The notes: generated by a model from the sequence alone, not told the origin. Shown: positions 16,129 through 26,792, counted from the first letter of the stretch. The stretch: 64,000 nt of DNA from Gaiellasilicea sp963761905 (GCA_963761905.1 CAVXIQ010000001.1:292869-356868); one strand, 5' to 3'. Numbers and translations are program-made.

Positions 16129-18955
16129 GTGAGCGCCGACGTGGACGGGCCGAACTCGGGGTACGCGAGCCTCCTGCTCGAGGACTATCTCGAGGATCCG
16201 GAGTCCGTGCCGGCCGAATGGCGCGCGTTGTTCGAGAGCGGCGAGAGCAGTGTCGTTGCTGCGCTTCCCGGACTGCAGCGCCTGCTCGCCGCGTCGAACG
16301 GCGGCGAGAACGGGCAGCCTGCGCATCTCGAGGCTCCCGCGCCGCCCGAGGTTTCCGAAGCGCCGGCCGGCGAGGTCGACGAGACGCTGCTCGGCGGCGT
16401 CGCCGCAGCGATGGCGCTCGTCAAGGCCCACCGGATGCACGGGCACCTGGCGGCGAGGCTCGATCCGCTCGGATCCGAACCGATGGGTGACCCGGCGCTC
16501 GACGAGACGCGACTGATCCCGCCGCTGACGCCCGAGCTTCAGGCGCGGATCCCGAGCTCCCTCCTGCGCGTCCACGTGCCGGGCGAGACGCTCCTGGAGG
16601 CGCTTCCGGCGCTGAAGGCGGTCTACTGCGGGACGATCGCCTACGAGATCGAGCACCTCTCGGATCACGCGGAGCGCGTCTGGTTGCGGCAGGCGATCGA
16701 ATCCGGCCGCTACCGCAAGGCACTCGAGCCCGACGAGCGGAAACGGCTTCTCGCCTCGCTCACGCGCGCCGAGGGGTTCGAGCAGTTCCTGCGCAAGCGC
16801 TTCCTCGGCCAGAAGCAGTTCTCGCTCGAGGGTCTCGACTCGATGATGCCGATGCTGGACGAGGCGATCGAGCTGGCGGCGTCGATGGGAGCGCACGAGG
16901 TCGTGATCGGCATGGCCCATCGCGGGCGGCTGAACGTCCTCGTGCACACCACCGGGCACCCGTACGGCTCGGTGCTCAGGGAGTTCGAGGGCGAACGGAC
17001 GATCGACGCGGTCGTGATGGACGAGGAGGGCGGCACCGGCGACGTCAAGTACCACCTCCCGGCCACTGGAACGCGGGCCACCTCGAACGGCGAGGTGACG
17101 ATCTCGCTGGCGCCGAATCCAAGCCATCTCGAGGCCGTCGACCCGGTGATCGAGGGCTGGACGCGCGCCGAGCAGACCGACCGGTCGAGCGGCGGCGGGA
17201 TCCACGACCCGTTCGTCGCGCTTGCGATCCTGATCCACGGCGACGCCTCGTTCGCAGGGCAGGGGATCGTGGCCGAGACGCTCAACCTCTCGAACCTCGA
17301 CGGCTACACGACCGGCGGCACCCTGCACATCATCTCGAACAACCAGGTCGGCTTCACGACCGATCCTGAGGAGGGCCGCTCGACGCGCTATTCGAGCGAT
17401 CTCGCCAAGGGCTTCGACATCCCGATCATCCACGTCAACGCCGACGACCCCGAGGCCGCTGTGGCCGCCGTGCGGCTCGCGCTCGCCTACCGGCAGGAGT
17501 TCGGCCATGACGTCGTCGTCGACCTCGTCGGCTACCGGCGCTTCGGCCACCAGGAGCAGGACGAGGCCGCGTACACGCAGCCGCTCATGGTCGCGCAGAT
17601 CGAGGCGCATCCGACCGCCCGCGAGCAGTACGTCGCTCGGCTGATCGACGAAGGGGCGCTGACGCAGGCCGAGGCCGACGCCCTCTTCGACGACACGCAG
17701 GGCGAGCTGCGCGCCGCTCACGAGGAGCTGACCGCGTCGATCGCAGAGGCGCGCCCTGCGAAGGACGGCTCGATCCCCGCCGACACGGGCGAGGTGGTCG
17801 TCACGGCCGTCCCGGCCGAGCGGCTGGACAGCGCTGAACGAGCAGCTCCTGGAGGTGCCGGACGATTTCGAGGTTCACCCGAAGCTCCTGAAGCAGCTCG
17901 AGCGCCGCCGGACGACGCTCGAGACGGGAATCGATTGGGGGCACGCGGAGTCGCTCGCGTTCGCGACCCTGCTCGTCGACGGGATCTCGATCCGGCTCTC
18001 GGGTCAGGACAGTGAGCGGGGAACCTTCGCGCACCGCCACGCGGTCCTGCACGACCCGCGCAGCGGCGAGCTGCACGTGCCGCTCCAGGCTCTCCCCGAG
18101 GCCGGGGCTGCCTTCGAGGTCTACAACTCCCCGCTCTCGGAGTACGCCTGCCTGGGATTCGAGTACGGCTACTCGGTCGCGGCGCCCGAGTCGCTCGTGC
18201 TGTGGGAGGCGCAGTACGGCGACTTCGTGAACGGCGCCCAGATCGTGATCGACCAGTTCCTCGTCGCGGGGCTCTCGAAGTGGCAGCAGAGCTCCCGCCT
18301 GACGCTCCTCCTACCGCACGGCTACGAGGGAAATGGGCCGGAGCACTCTTCGGCGAAGCTCGAGCGCTTTCTCCAGCTCGCCGCCCAGGAGAACATCCGC
18401 GTCGCCAACTGCACGACTGCGGCGCAGTACTTCCACCTGCTGCGCCGGCAGGCGCTCGACGCCACGCCACGCCCGCTCGTGCTGATGACCCCCAAAGGGC
18501 TCCTGCGCCTCAAGCAGGCGTCCTCGACGCTCGCGGAGCTCGCCGAGGGAGCCTTCCAGCCCGTGCTCGACGATCCATCGGTTCACGACCGCAACGCGGT
18601 CCGGCGGCTCGTTCTCTGCTCGGGGAAGGTCTACTACGACCTCGTCGGGCACGAGCGGCACGCGCACGCCCAGGGGGTCGCGGTCGTCCGGCTCGAGCAG
18701 CTCTATCCCTTCCCGGTCGACGCGGCAGCAGCCCTGACCGCGTCCTACCCGCACCTCGAGGAGGTCGTGTGGGCGCAGGAGGAGCCGCAGAACATGGGCG
18801 CCTGGCGCTCGATCAGGCATCGCCTGGAGGCCGCGTCGCCTGACGGGGTCGCGCCGCGGTTCGTGGGTCGCCCGTGGCGTGCGAGCCCGAGCGAGGGCTA
18901 TCCGACCGCCCACCTGCTCGAGCAGGACCGGATTGCGCGCGAGGCGCTGACCTAG
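16129..18955 (+). CDS. sucA: 2-oxoglutarate dehydrogenase E1 / 2-oxoglutarate decarboxylase (frameshifted)
   Basis: The N-terminal part from GTG 16129 has GYASLLLEDYLEDPESVPAEWRALF, KAHRMHGHLAARLDPLG, the E1 motif VIGMAHRGRLNVL, and the thiamine diphosphate site HGDASFAGQGIVAETLNLS with NNQVGFTT. One extra G near 17826 breaks the frame; removing it continues LTALNEQLLEVPDDFEVHPKLLKQ. The C-terminal part has SEYACLGFEYGYSV and NGAQIVIDQFLVAG, and ends with the pyrimidine-binding and C-terminal domains. About 941 residues in all. It decarboxylates 2-oxoglutarate in the TCA cycle. Unlike mycobacterial Kgd it lacks an N-terminal acyltransferase domain. No sucB is adjacent. Confidence 0.88.
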
Positions 18956-19149
18956 GGAGTCGGGCGCTGTGTGCGGCCGCGCTTGCGCAGGGTCGCCGTG
19001 CGCTTGGCGAGCAACGCCGCGGCGAGCTTCGGGCCGTGCGTCCGCGTGGCCTCGAGCATCTGCCTGCGCTGAGCCGGCGGAAGCCGGCGCCAGAGCTCCA
19101 TCGCGGTCAGCGCGACGCCGAGCGGATTCGTGGGACGGAGCCTGGGCAC
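18952..19149 (-). CDS. small basic protein
   Basis: A 65-residue protein with a helical centre (NPLGVALTAMELWRRLPPAQRRQMLEATRTHGPKLAAALL) and a very basic end. The W-R-R-L-P-P-A-Q-R-R pattern looks like a conserved small actinobacterial family, but I cannot name it. Its stop overlaps the sucA stop by four bases, convergently. It has no membrane segment. Confidence 0.55.
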   Translation of the reverse strand: MPRLRPTNPLGVALTAMELWRRLPPAQRRQMLEATRTHGPKLAAALLAKRTATLRKRGRTQRPTP

Positions 19150-19158
19150 GACGCCATC

Positions 19159-20026
19159 TTAGCCGTCCTTCCCCTCCTGGCCCTTGCCCCCGTCCTTTTC
19201 CTTCTCTTTCGCCTTCGCTCCGGACTCGTCGCGCTCTGCGTGGGGAGGTTCGTCCTTTCCCTTGTCGTTTCGCACCTTCGCCTCGGGGGCGGGTGGCGTC
19301 GCGGTCGTCGCGGGCGGGGGCATGGGCGGCTTCACCGGATCCGGCGCCGGCTGACTCGGCTGCGGCTGAGCTTGCGCGGATTGAGCCGGAGCCGGTTGCG
19401 GCTGCGCCGGAGTGGACGGCCGAGTCTCCTTGGGCCGCTTCGCTTTCGGCTCGGGTCGCTTCGCAGCGTGTTTCGCCTTCTCCTTCCCTCGCTTGCGAGC
19501 CGGCTGAGGCTCGGCTGAGCCGACGGGCACCTCGGGTGCGACCCGTGCCTCCTCAGCGGGCTCGGCGAGTGGGAATCGGAATCGGTATAGGAGTCGGAGC
19601 CGGCACGGGCGGGGGAGACGGTGCGGGTGCCGGAGCGGGCGCGGGTGCCGGGACCGGAGGCGGCTCCGGGCGCTCCGTCGGCGTGACGGGCACGGGATCG
19701 CCGGCCCCCGGCAGATCCGGGATCGGCGACCCGGCGGCGGCGAGTGCCTCGGATCCGACGGCAGGAGCCGGCGAGGATCGCTCCGTCGTCGGAACCATCG
19801 CGCTCGGCGTGGGCGCCGCTGCGCCACCGCCGCTCGGCGCGAACACCTGAACGGGGATCGCTGCCTGCACTCGAACGACGGCTGCTTTCCCGACCGACGG
19901 CGACGACACCGCTGTCCTCGGCGTCGAATCCGGCTCGCCCACGAGCAGCCTCGGGACGGTCACCGCCCCTGCGGTTCCGGCGACCGCCAGAAGTGCCGCC
20001 AGCGTCTGCGCTGAATTCGGACTCAT
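19159..20026 (-). CDS. proline/lysine-rich exported protein (frameshifted)
   Basis: From ATG 20024-20026 the protein starts MSPNSAQTLAALLAVAGTAGAVTVPRLLVG, a signal or anchor helix. It then becomes very proline-rich (PAPAPAPAPAPSPPPVPAPTPIPIPIP). An extra base near 19570 breaks the frame; the continuation reads LAEPAEEARVAPEVPVG. It then runs through a lysine/alanine-rich stretch (KRGKEKAKHAAKRPEPKAKRPKE) into an acidic, lysine-rich end, KEKEKDGGKGQEGKDG. About 288 residues of low complexity, no enzyme domain. It could span or anchor in the cell wall. Because of the repeats the break could also be a real deletion. Confidence 0.5.
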
Positions 20027-20099
20027 GCTCCCGACCCCCCTTGCCGACAAACGTCCTAGATCGGATATCGGCAGGTCGAGGGGGAAACTGAAGGCCTAG

Positions 20100-21870
20100 A
20101 TGGGAAGCTTCAAGCTCAAGCTGGTCGCCGCGCTGATCACGCTCGCGCTCCTGCCGCTCGCGGCTGCGTACTGGAGCTTCAGCGAGATCGTCAACCGGAG
20201 CGTGACGAGCGGCGTCGATACCAGGCTCGAAGCGGGGCTTCGCGCGTCGGTCGCGGCCTACGAGGACGAGCGGAGAGCCGTCGAGGCGGCTGCGGAGAGA
20301 CTGGCGCGGAACCGCGACTTCCAAGCCGCGCTCGAGCGCCGCGACCGGGTCGCGCTCACTCGCTTTCTCGCGGGTGACCCGTCGCTCCGGATCGAGACCC
20401 CAGACGGCTTTCGCGTTGGGCGCGCGTCGCCTCCGGCAGCCGAGGCGACGGTCTCGCTCGTCGGCCCGGGAAGGCGAGCCGCGACGATCGTCGCCTCGGT
20501 GTCCATCGACCCCGTGCTCGTCCAGCGGCTTGCCGCGCGGTCCGGCCTGGGACAGCCCGATCAGCTCGCGACGATCGTGCGCGGAGAGGTCGAAGCATCC
20601 TCGCAGGGAGGCGTCGCGGGCAAGGTCGCGGCGCCGGATGGCCGCGTCGAGACGGTCCTGATCGGCTCGACGAGCTACCGGATCGTCGGCGTCCGGATCC
20701 TGCGGCAGCCACCCGTCGCGCTCGCCGCGATCACGCCGATGTCGTCGATCGTCGCCGAGCAGCAGTCCGAGCGCACGAAGCTGGTCGCCGGGCTGCTCGC
20801 CTCTCTGCTGCTGATCGGCCTCGTCGCGTACGTCGCCGGTCGGTCGATCGTGGGCTCGCTCGGCAGGCTCGCCGCCGCGGCCAACTCGATCGCCGCCGGA
20901 CGGCTGCACGAGCGCGTCCAGGTGCGCGGCCGCGACGAGTTCGCGGCGGTCGGACGAGCCTTCAACCAGATGGCCGAACAGCTGGAGGCAAGGCTGGCCG
21001 ACCTCGAGGACGAGCGGCAGCGCCTCCGTGACGCGAATGCGCGCTTCGGCGACGCGCTCGCCGCGTCACTCGACCCCGAGCAGCTCCGGCTCGTGATCGT
21101 CCAGACCGCCGTCGAGGCAACTGGAGCGGGCGGCGGCCTCGCTGCGCGCGGCCGACGGCTCCGTGGTGCGGGTGGGAGACATGGATGCGGGCCCGGGGAG
21201 GCTCGAGCTCGAGCTGACGACCGGTCGTCGAAGCTTCGGGGTGCTCCTGCTGCTAGGACGCGAGTTCGATGTCGAGGCGACGATCACCGCTGCCTCGCTT
21301 GCGGCTCAGGCCGTGATCGCGCTCGACAATGCCCGCCTGCACCGGATCGTGGAGCGTCAGGCGCTCGTGGACGAGCTGACCGGGCTCGCCAATCGTCGTC
21401 AGGGTGACGAGACCCTCGTGGCCGAGCTGGCCCGGGTCGAGCGGCTCGGCGGACCCGTGGGCTTGATCCTCGCCGATCTGGACGACTTCAAGGCCGTCAA
21501 CGACGCCCACGGCCACCCGACGGGCGACGCCGTCCTCCGTGAGTTCGCGGACGTGCTGCGCGAGACGGTTCGCGAGATCGACGTCCCGGTGCGCTGGGGC
21601 GGTGAGGAGTTTGCGGTGATCCTTCCCGGGAGCGACGTCGAAGGCGCGGCCGACGTGGCCGAGCGCGTTCGCGGCGTCCTTGCGGAGCGGTCGCTCGCCG
21701 CCGGCGACGGCGTCCCGATCCACCTGACGGCGAGCTTCGGCGTCGCCGCCTCGGCGCCCGGGATGACCGCGGAAGCTCTCGTGGAAGCGGCCGACGATGC
21801 CCTCTACCAGGCCAAGCGCGCCGGCAAGGATCGGGTTCGAGCCAAGCACCGGCCTGTCACCTCTGCCTGA
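20100..21870 (+). CDS. membrane HAMP-GGDEF diguanylate cyclase (frameshifted)
   Basis: From ATG 20100 the protein has a membrane helix (LKLVAALITLALLPLAAAYW), an extracytoplasmic sensor of about 200 residues, a second membrane helix (LVAGLLASLLLIGLVAYVAG) and a HAMP domain (LGRLAAAANSIAAGRLHERVQVRGRDEFAAVGRAFNQM). A coiled coil leads into a GAF-like segment. One extra G near 21129 breaks the frame there. The second part ends in a GGDEF domain: DELTGLANRRQ, LADLDDFKAVNDAHGH and the active-site WGGEEFAVI, with YQAKRAGKDRV at the end. GGEEF implies active c-di-GMP synthesis. The full protein is about 589 residues. The signal sensed is unknown. Confidence 0.85.
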
Positions 21871-21922
21871 GCGAACGCCGTCGATCCCGCTCCGAGCAGG
21901 CGAAATCAGGCGGGACGTGCGT

Positions 21923-21928
21923 TACACT
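21923..21928 (+). promoter_or_regulatory. possible -10 box for the 21972 gene
   Basis: TACACT about 44 bases before the start codon, followed directly by a GGCC-TTTGCA-GGCC mini-hairpin. The layout resembles the region before rplU. No -35 was identified. Confidence 0.3.
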
Positions 21929-21971
21929 CCGGCCTTTGCAGGCCGCCCCGCCCCCGACATCGGAGATCCCT

Positions 21972-22298
21972 ATGCCCGTCGAAACCCCTTCGCTCTTCGC
22001 CCGTGTGATCCAGGACCACCTCGAGTTGAAGCGGCGCAACGCCGAGCTCGAGCAGAACATGCCGCTCGACCGCTATGCGGCCGACGATCCGTTCGACAAC
22101 CATCCCCTCTTCAAGACCGAGGAGCAGGCCCGACTCGAGGAGACGATGGACGGTGCTCCCGCCGTCGAGCTCGACTCGATCCCGCTGACGTGGCCCGGCG
22201 AGGAGTCCGCCGAGAATGTCGCCGCGACTGCCGAATCGGACTCGGCCGAGGACTCGGGACTCTGGACGAAGACCCGCGACTTCGACTGGGGCGACTGA
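21972..22298 (+). CDS. conserved small acidic protein
   Basis: A 108-residue soluble protein from ATG 21972, which I prefer over the in-frame ATG at 21936. The N-terminal half looks like a defined conserved unit: PSLFARVIQDHLELKRRNAELEQNMPLDRY followed by DDPFDNHPLFKTEEQARLEETMDG. The C-terminal half is acidic and disordered and ends WTKTRDFDWGD. No family name is known to me. The coiled-coil-like helix and the invariant-looking D-P-F-D-N-H-P-L-F segment suggest a protein-protein contact. It sits alone between the cyclase and UdgX. Confidence 0.7.
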   Translation: MPVETPSLFARVIQDHLELKRRNAELEQNMPLDRYAADDPFDNHPLFKTEEQARLEETMDGAPAVELDSIPLTWPGEESAENVAATAESDSAEDSGLWTKTRDFDWGD

Positions 22299-22364
22299 GC
22301 TTCGACACCGGCCGGCGACGCCTCCCGGGCGGCGGAGCGTCGCGCGCCTAATCGCCCGCCGTAG

Positions 22365-22997
22365 TCAGAGCCTGGCCCGCATCGCTTTCGCGACGACACC
22401 GAGATCGGCAACGAAGAGCGAGCGTTCGCGATCGCGTTCCTCGGCGGGGGCTCGGAGGATCGACGACGGATGCACTGTCGCGAGCACGAGCGGCGCGAGC
22501 TCCGAGTCCAGCATCCGTCCGCGCTCCCGGGTGACTCGGAACTGCCGGCCGAGGAGCGCCTGAGCGGCGGTCGCGCCGAGACAGACGAGCGCCTTGGGGC
22601 TGACGACGGCAAGCTCGGCGTCGAGCCACGGCCGGCAGGCCCCGATCTCGCTCCAGTTCGGCTTCTGGTGGATCCGCCGCTTGCCGCGAGGCTCGAACTT
22701 GAAGTGCTTGACCACGTTCGTCACGTAGGCGGCGTCACGGTCGATGCCCGCCTCGACCAGGGCTTCGTCGAGGAGCCGACCCGCCGGGCCGACGAACGGC
22801 CGCCCCTCGAGATCCTCGCGGTCGCCGGGCTGCTCGCCGACGAGCATCACCTCAGCGCGTTGCAGCCCCTCGCCGAAGACCGTCTGCGTCGCGGTCAGGT
22901 AGAGCGGGCAGGCCGTGCAGGCTCGCGCTGCGTCGCGAAGCCCCGTCAGTGTGAGTCGATCCGGAAGGAACGCCGCGGCGGACTCGATGGTCGACAT
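22365..22997 (-). CDS. udgX: UdgX-type uracil-DNA binding glycosylase
   Basis: A 210-residue family 4-like uracil-DNA glycosylase with the four iron-sulfur cysteines expected (ARACTACPLY near the start). Motif A is GEQPGDREDLEGRPFVGPAGRLLDEAL and motif B is VHPSSILR. The loop KRRIHQKP after VTNVVKHFKFEPRG is the UdgX-specific insertion. In characterised UdgX the His of K-R-R-I-H forms a covalent bond to the deoxyribose of uracil-containing DNA after base removal, so the protein stays trapped at the site. It is likely involved in uracil tolerance or repair. It is monocistronic and lies downstream of the ABC transporter genes on the same strand. Confidence 0.92.
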   Translation of the reverse strand: MSTIESAAAFLPDRLTLTGLRDAARACTACPLYLTATQTVFGEGLQRAEVMLVGEQPGDREDLEGRPFVGPAGRLLDEALVEAGIDRDAAYVTNVVKHFKFEPRGKRRIHQKPNWSEIGACRPWLDAELAVVSPKALVCLGATAAQALLGRQFRVTRERGRMLDSELAPLVLATVHPSSILRAPAEERDRERSLFVADLGVVAKAMRARL

Positions 22998-23026
22998 CCA
23001 TCGGCGATACCCGACGCGGCCGCCGC

Positions 23027-24778
23027 TTATGCCGCCGGGGTCAGCCCATCGGCATGGAGGGTCTGCGCGAGCCGCCTGAAGGCGCCGTCCTGCTCGAGCA
23101 GGTCGAGCTCCGTGCCCCGCTGCACGATTCGCCCGTGCTCGACGACGAGGATCTCGTCGGCTCGGCGTACCGTGGCGAGCCGGTGGGCGATGATGATCGA
23201 GGTGCGACCCGTCAGCAGCCGGTCGAATGCACGCTCGATCAGGATCTCGCTCGGCCGGTCGATGTTCGAGGTTGCCTCGTCGAGGATCAGGATTCGCGGA
23301 TCAGCGAGGAGCGCGCGGGCGATCGAGATCAGCTGCCTTTCGCCCGCGGAGAGTCCGGAGCCGCCCTCGCGGACGACGTGGTCGAGGCCCTCCTCGAACC
23401 GCGCGGCGACCCGATCGACGCCGATCGCGGCGGCGGCCTCGTAGACCTCGAGATCCGATGCGTCCGGCTTGGCGAAGCGGATGTTGTCGGCGATCGTGCC
23501 GCTGAAGAGGAACGGATCCTGGAGGACGACGCCGAGCTGGCGTCGGTAGCTGCGGAGCTCGACGTCGCGAAGATCGGTGCCGTCGACTCGCACGGCGCCG
23601 GAGAGCGGGTCGTAGAAGCGGGCGATCAGCTTCGCCATCGTCGACTTTCCGCCACCCGACTCGCCGACGAGGGCGATGCATCCGCCGGCCGGCACCGCGA
23701 TCTCGATCCCGTGGAGCACGGGGTCCTTGCCGTAGGCGAACCGGACCTGGTCGAGTTCGAGCCGGCCGTCGATCCGTCCGAGCGGTCGCGCGTGCGGCGC
23801 GTCCGCGATGTCGATCTCGGCGTCGAGCACGGAGCTGATCTTGTCCATCGCGGCGTTGGCCGCCTGCACCTGACCGTAGAGCTCGGAGAGCTCCTGGAGC
23901 GGCTGGAAGACGAGCGCGAGCAGGCCGACCGCGGCCACCACGGTGCCGATCTCCATCGACCCGGCGTCGATGAAGTACGCGCCCGCCCAGAGCACGGCGG
24001 CCGTGGCGACGACACCGAGCAACTCGATTGCCGGGAAGAAGATGGACGAGAGCCGCTGGGCGACGACGTTCGCCTGCCGGTTCGCCTCGTTCATCCCCTC
24101 GAACTCGGCCTGGAACGCCCGCTCGCGGTTGAAGGCCTGGATCACGGCCATCCCGGAGACGGACTCGGCGAGCTGCGCCGTGACGGTCGCGATTCGCGTC
24201 CGGACGTCGGTGAAGGCGACGTGCGAGCGCCGCTGGAACCAGCGCGTGACGAGGAACCCGGGGGGCAGCACGCAGAGCGCGACGAGCCCGAGCCGCCAGT
24301 CGAGCAGGAAGAGCCCGCCGATCGCGGCCAAGAGCGTCAGCGTGTTCACGACGAGCGTCGTGAGCCCCTGGTTCAGGACGTCCGACAGCGCATCGACGTC
24401 GCTCGTCAGCCGCGCGATGATCCAGCCCGCCTTCTGCTGCGAGAAGTAGCGGAGCGAGAGCGAGGTCAGGTGCTCGAAGAGGTCGCGGCGCAGCTCGAGG
24501 ACGACTCGCTGGCCCACGCCCGCGAGGGCGAGCCAGGTCGCGGTGCCGAGGATCCAGGCAGCGGCGTTGACGCCGACGTAGGCAAGGACGACGAGCAGGA
24601 GCCGCTGCTCGTCGCCGCCGCGGATCCCGTTGTCGATCGCGTCGCCGACGAGGTGCCAGCCGATCACCGGCGCGGCGGCCGAGAGGGCGGCGAGCACGCC
24701 GATCAGGGCGAGCCGCGCGCGCTTGTCCTTCGCGTAGGGGAAGAGCCGCGAGAGTCCGGTGTGATGCCTACGCGGCAA
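23027..24778 (-). CDS. ABC exporter half-transporter, catalytically complete subunit
   Basis: A 583-residue fusion of a six-helix transmembrane domain (about 1-310) and a nucleotide-binding domain. Walker A is VGESGGGKSTM, the Q-loop is LGVVLQDPFLF, the signature is SGLSAGERQLISIAR, Walker B with catalytic Glu is ILILDEATSNID, and the switch His is in IIIAHRLATV. It overlaps the upstream partner by 11 bases, so the two are co-translated. Together they form a heterodimeric type IV exporter in the cytoplasmic membrane, likely for lipids or drugs. The substrate is not readable from sequence. Confidence 0.92.
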   Translation of the reverse strand: MPRRHHTGLSRLFPYAKDKRARLALIGVLAALSAAAPVIGWHLVGDAIDNGIRGGDEQRLLLVVLAYVGVNAAAWILGTATWLALAGVGQRVVLELRRDLFEHLTSLSLRYFSQQKAGWIIARLTSDVDALSDVLNQGLTTLVVNTLTLLAAIGGLFLLDWRLGLVALCVLPPGFLVTRWFQRRSHVAFTDVRTRIATVTAQLAESVSGMAVIQAFNRERAFQAEFEGMNEANRQANVVAQRLSSIFFPAIELLGVVATAAVLWAGAYFIDAGSMEIGTVVAAVGLLALVFQPLQELSELYGQVQAANAAMDKISSVLDAEIDIADAPHARPLGRIDGRLELDQVRFAYGKDPVLHGIEIAVPAGGCIALVGESGGGKSTMAKLIARFYDPLSGAVRVDGTDLRDVELRSYRRQLGVVLQDPFLFSGTIADNIRFAKPDASDLEVYEAAAAIGVDRVAARFEEGLDHVVREGGSGLSAGERQLISIARALLADPRILILDEATSNIDRPSEILIERAFDRLLTGRTSIIIAHRLATVRRADEILVVEHGRIVQRGTELDLLEQDGAFRRLAQTLHADGLTPAA

Positions 24779-26540
24779 GGGCTTCGTCTCCGAAGAGGGC
24801 GGCGAAGGGCCCGCCGGCGGCGATCAGCGCGCGGGGCGTGCCCGTCTCGACGATCCGACCGTCCGCCAGCACGACGGCTCGGTCTGCAACGCCGATTGTC
24901 GAGAGGCGCTGGGTGGCGACGAGAACGGTGCGACCGGCGACCGCAGGGCGCAGGTTCTCGACGAGCAGCCGCTCGGTCTGAGTGTCGACGGCGGACATCG
25001 GATCGTCGAGGACCAGCACGCGCGCGCCGGCGAGGAGGGCACGTGCGAGCGCGACACGCTGGCGCTGGCCGCCGGAGAGGTTGACCCCGCGCTCGCCGAT
25101 CAGCGTCTCGTAGCCCTCCGGGAGGTCGTCGACGAATGCCGAGACTCCGGCGGCCTCGCAGGCTGCGAGCACCTCGTCCCAGCCGGCGTCCGGCCTCGCA
25201 GAAAGCAGGTTCTCGCGGAGGAGAACCGAGAAGAGCACCGGCTTCTGCGTCACGATCGCGACCGCGCGCCGGAGGTCGCTCAGGTCGGCATCCCTCGTGT
25301 CGACGCCGCCCACGAGCAGGCGGCCGGCCGTCGGGTCGTAGAAGCGCGGGAGCAGGTTGAGCAGCGTCGTCTTGCCGGAGCCCGTCGCGCCGCAAACAGC
25401 GAGGATCTCGCCCGGCTGGACGTCGAGGTCGACACCGCGAAGCACCTCGGAGCCCGTGCCGTACGAGAAGCGCACGTCCTCGAACCGCACCGGCAGGGCG
25501 CCGGCCGGGAGGGGCTGCGGCTGCGTCGCCGCCGGCAGCGGCTCGATCGCGTCCAGCCAGGCGAAGCTCCGACCAGCCGACGCCAGCGCGCGCTGACCCA
25601 GGTTGATGATCCAGCCGAGCGCCTCGAGCGGCCAGACGAGCTGGAGGAGAAGCGTGATGAAGAGGCTCAGCTCGCCGATCGTCAGCTCGCCTGCGATGAC
25701 GTCCTTGCCGCCGAGGTAGAGCACGGCCGCGATCCCGAGCGTCGGCAGCGCCATCAGGCCGGGCAGGAACTTCGCCTCGATCGTCGCCATCCGCATCGTC
25801 TCGTGCCGCACCGCCTCGGCCCGGCCGAGGAAGCGCGTGCGGACGTCGTTCTCGCGGCCGAAGGCCTGCACCATCTCGATCCCGATCACCGCCTCGTCCG
25901 AGGCCTCGGTCAGATGCCCCTTCTTCTCCTGGACGAGCCGCGAGATCGGAAAGAGCCGGTGCGCGAAGTACCAGGTCAGAACACCCACGGCCGGCATCGC
26001 GATCGCGGAGACGAGCGCGAGCCTCGGGTTGACGAGCAGGAGGACGATCGCAGAAGCCGTGATCATCATCGCGCTCTGGATCCCCTGGACGACGCCCCAG
26101 CCGATGAAGTAACGGACGGGGTAGATGTCGTTCGTCGCCCGCGAGATCACCTCGCCGGTCGAATGGCGGTCGAAGAACGCGCGCGGATAGCGGAGGTAGG
26201 CGTCGTAGAGGAGCCCGCGCAGGCGTGCCTCGACGGCGATCCCGACGCGCGCGGTCGCGAACCGGCGCGTGAAGTTGACGAAGAAGCGGACGACGGCGAC
26301 GGCGACGATCAGGCCGAGCAGCGGCAGGAGCCGGTCGCGATTGCCCCCTTCGATCGCATCGTCGATCACGAACTTGGTCAGCACGGGGATCGAGATCGAG
26401 AGCCCGGTGAAGGCGAGCGCGCACGCGAGACCGAGCCCGACGAGGCGGCGCTGCTCCCACCAGAGGGGGAAGAGCCGCCGCAGCGTGGGGCGGACTGCCA
26501 AATCAGGTGGATCGACGTCGGGCGGGTCGACGGTGCTCAC
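24768..26540 (-). CDS. ABC exporter half-transporter with degenerate ATP site
   Basis: I start at GTG 26538-26540, with CAGGAG about ten bases upstream, giving 590 residues. The transmembrane domain includes ACALAFTGLSISIPVLTKFVI and STGEVISRATNDI. The ATPase has Walker A CGATGSGKTTL and signature LSGGQRQRVALARALL. Walker B is VLVLDDPMSAVD, with Asp in place of the catalytic Glu, and the switch residue is Gln in VATQRLSTI. These changes are usual in the non-catalytic half of heterodimeric exporters such as TM287/288 or BmrCD. It is the first gene of the pair. Confidence 0.92.
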   Translation of the reverse strand: MSTVDPPDVDPPDLAVRPTLRRLFPLWWEQRRLVGLGLACALAFTGLSISIPVLTKFVIDDAIEGGNRDRLLPLLGLIVAVAVVRFFVNFTRRFATARVGIAVEARLRGLLYDAYLRYPRAFFDRHSTGEVISRATNDIYPVRYFIGWGVVQGIQSAMMITASAIVLLLVNPRLALVSAIAMPAVGVLTWYFAHRLFPISRLVQEKKGHLTEASDEAVIGIEMVQAFGRENDVRTRFLGRAEAVRHETMRMATIEAKFLPGLMALPTLGIAAVLYLGGKDVIAGELTIGELSLFITLLLQLVWPLEALGWIINLGQRALASAGRSFAWLDAIEPLPAATQPQPLPAGALPVRFEDVRFSYGTGSEVLRGVDLDVQPGEILAVCGATGSGKTTLLNLLPRFYDPTAGRLLVGGVDTRDADLSDLRRAVAIVTQKPVLFSVLLRENLLSARPDAGWDEVLAACEAAGVSAFVDDLPEGYETLIGERGVNLSGGQRQRVALARALLAGARVLVLDDPMSAVDTQTERLLVENLRPAVAGRTVLVATQRLSTIGVADRAVVLADGRIVETGTPRALIAAGGPFAALFGDEALAA

Positions 26541-26792
26541 GGTCGTGAAACTCCTGGGCGTGCCCCTAGGCAAAGGAGGCACGCGGGTGGCGGGTGGACA
26601 GGCGTTGAGACTCGCGACGCCGCTAGCGCGGCGGCACGCCGGAAGGGGCGTCGAACGCATGGCTTACTGGCATGACGGCCTCCTCTCGGCGTCGCGGGAC
26701 AGCGCTTGAGCCTACCAGCCGCGTTCGAGGAGTCCAAACAGCCTTTGGACGTAGGGCTCACGGCCGTTCGAGCTCGTTGACATCGAGCTGAC

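Noticed and set aside
17826..17826. Programmed ribosomal frameshift in sucA
   Set aside because: No slippery heptamer or downstream structure; similar single-base breaks occur in unrelated genes, so error is simpler.
23054..25084. 676-codon plus-strand frame over the ABC genes
   Set aside because: Antisense to two clearly conserved ABC transporters; composition D/E/R-rich with no motif.
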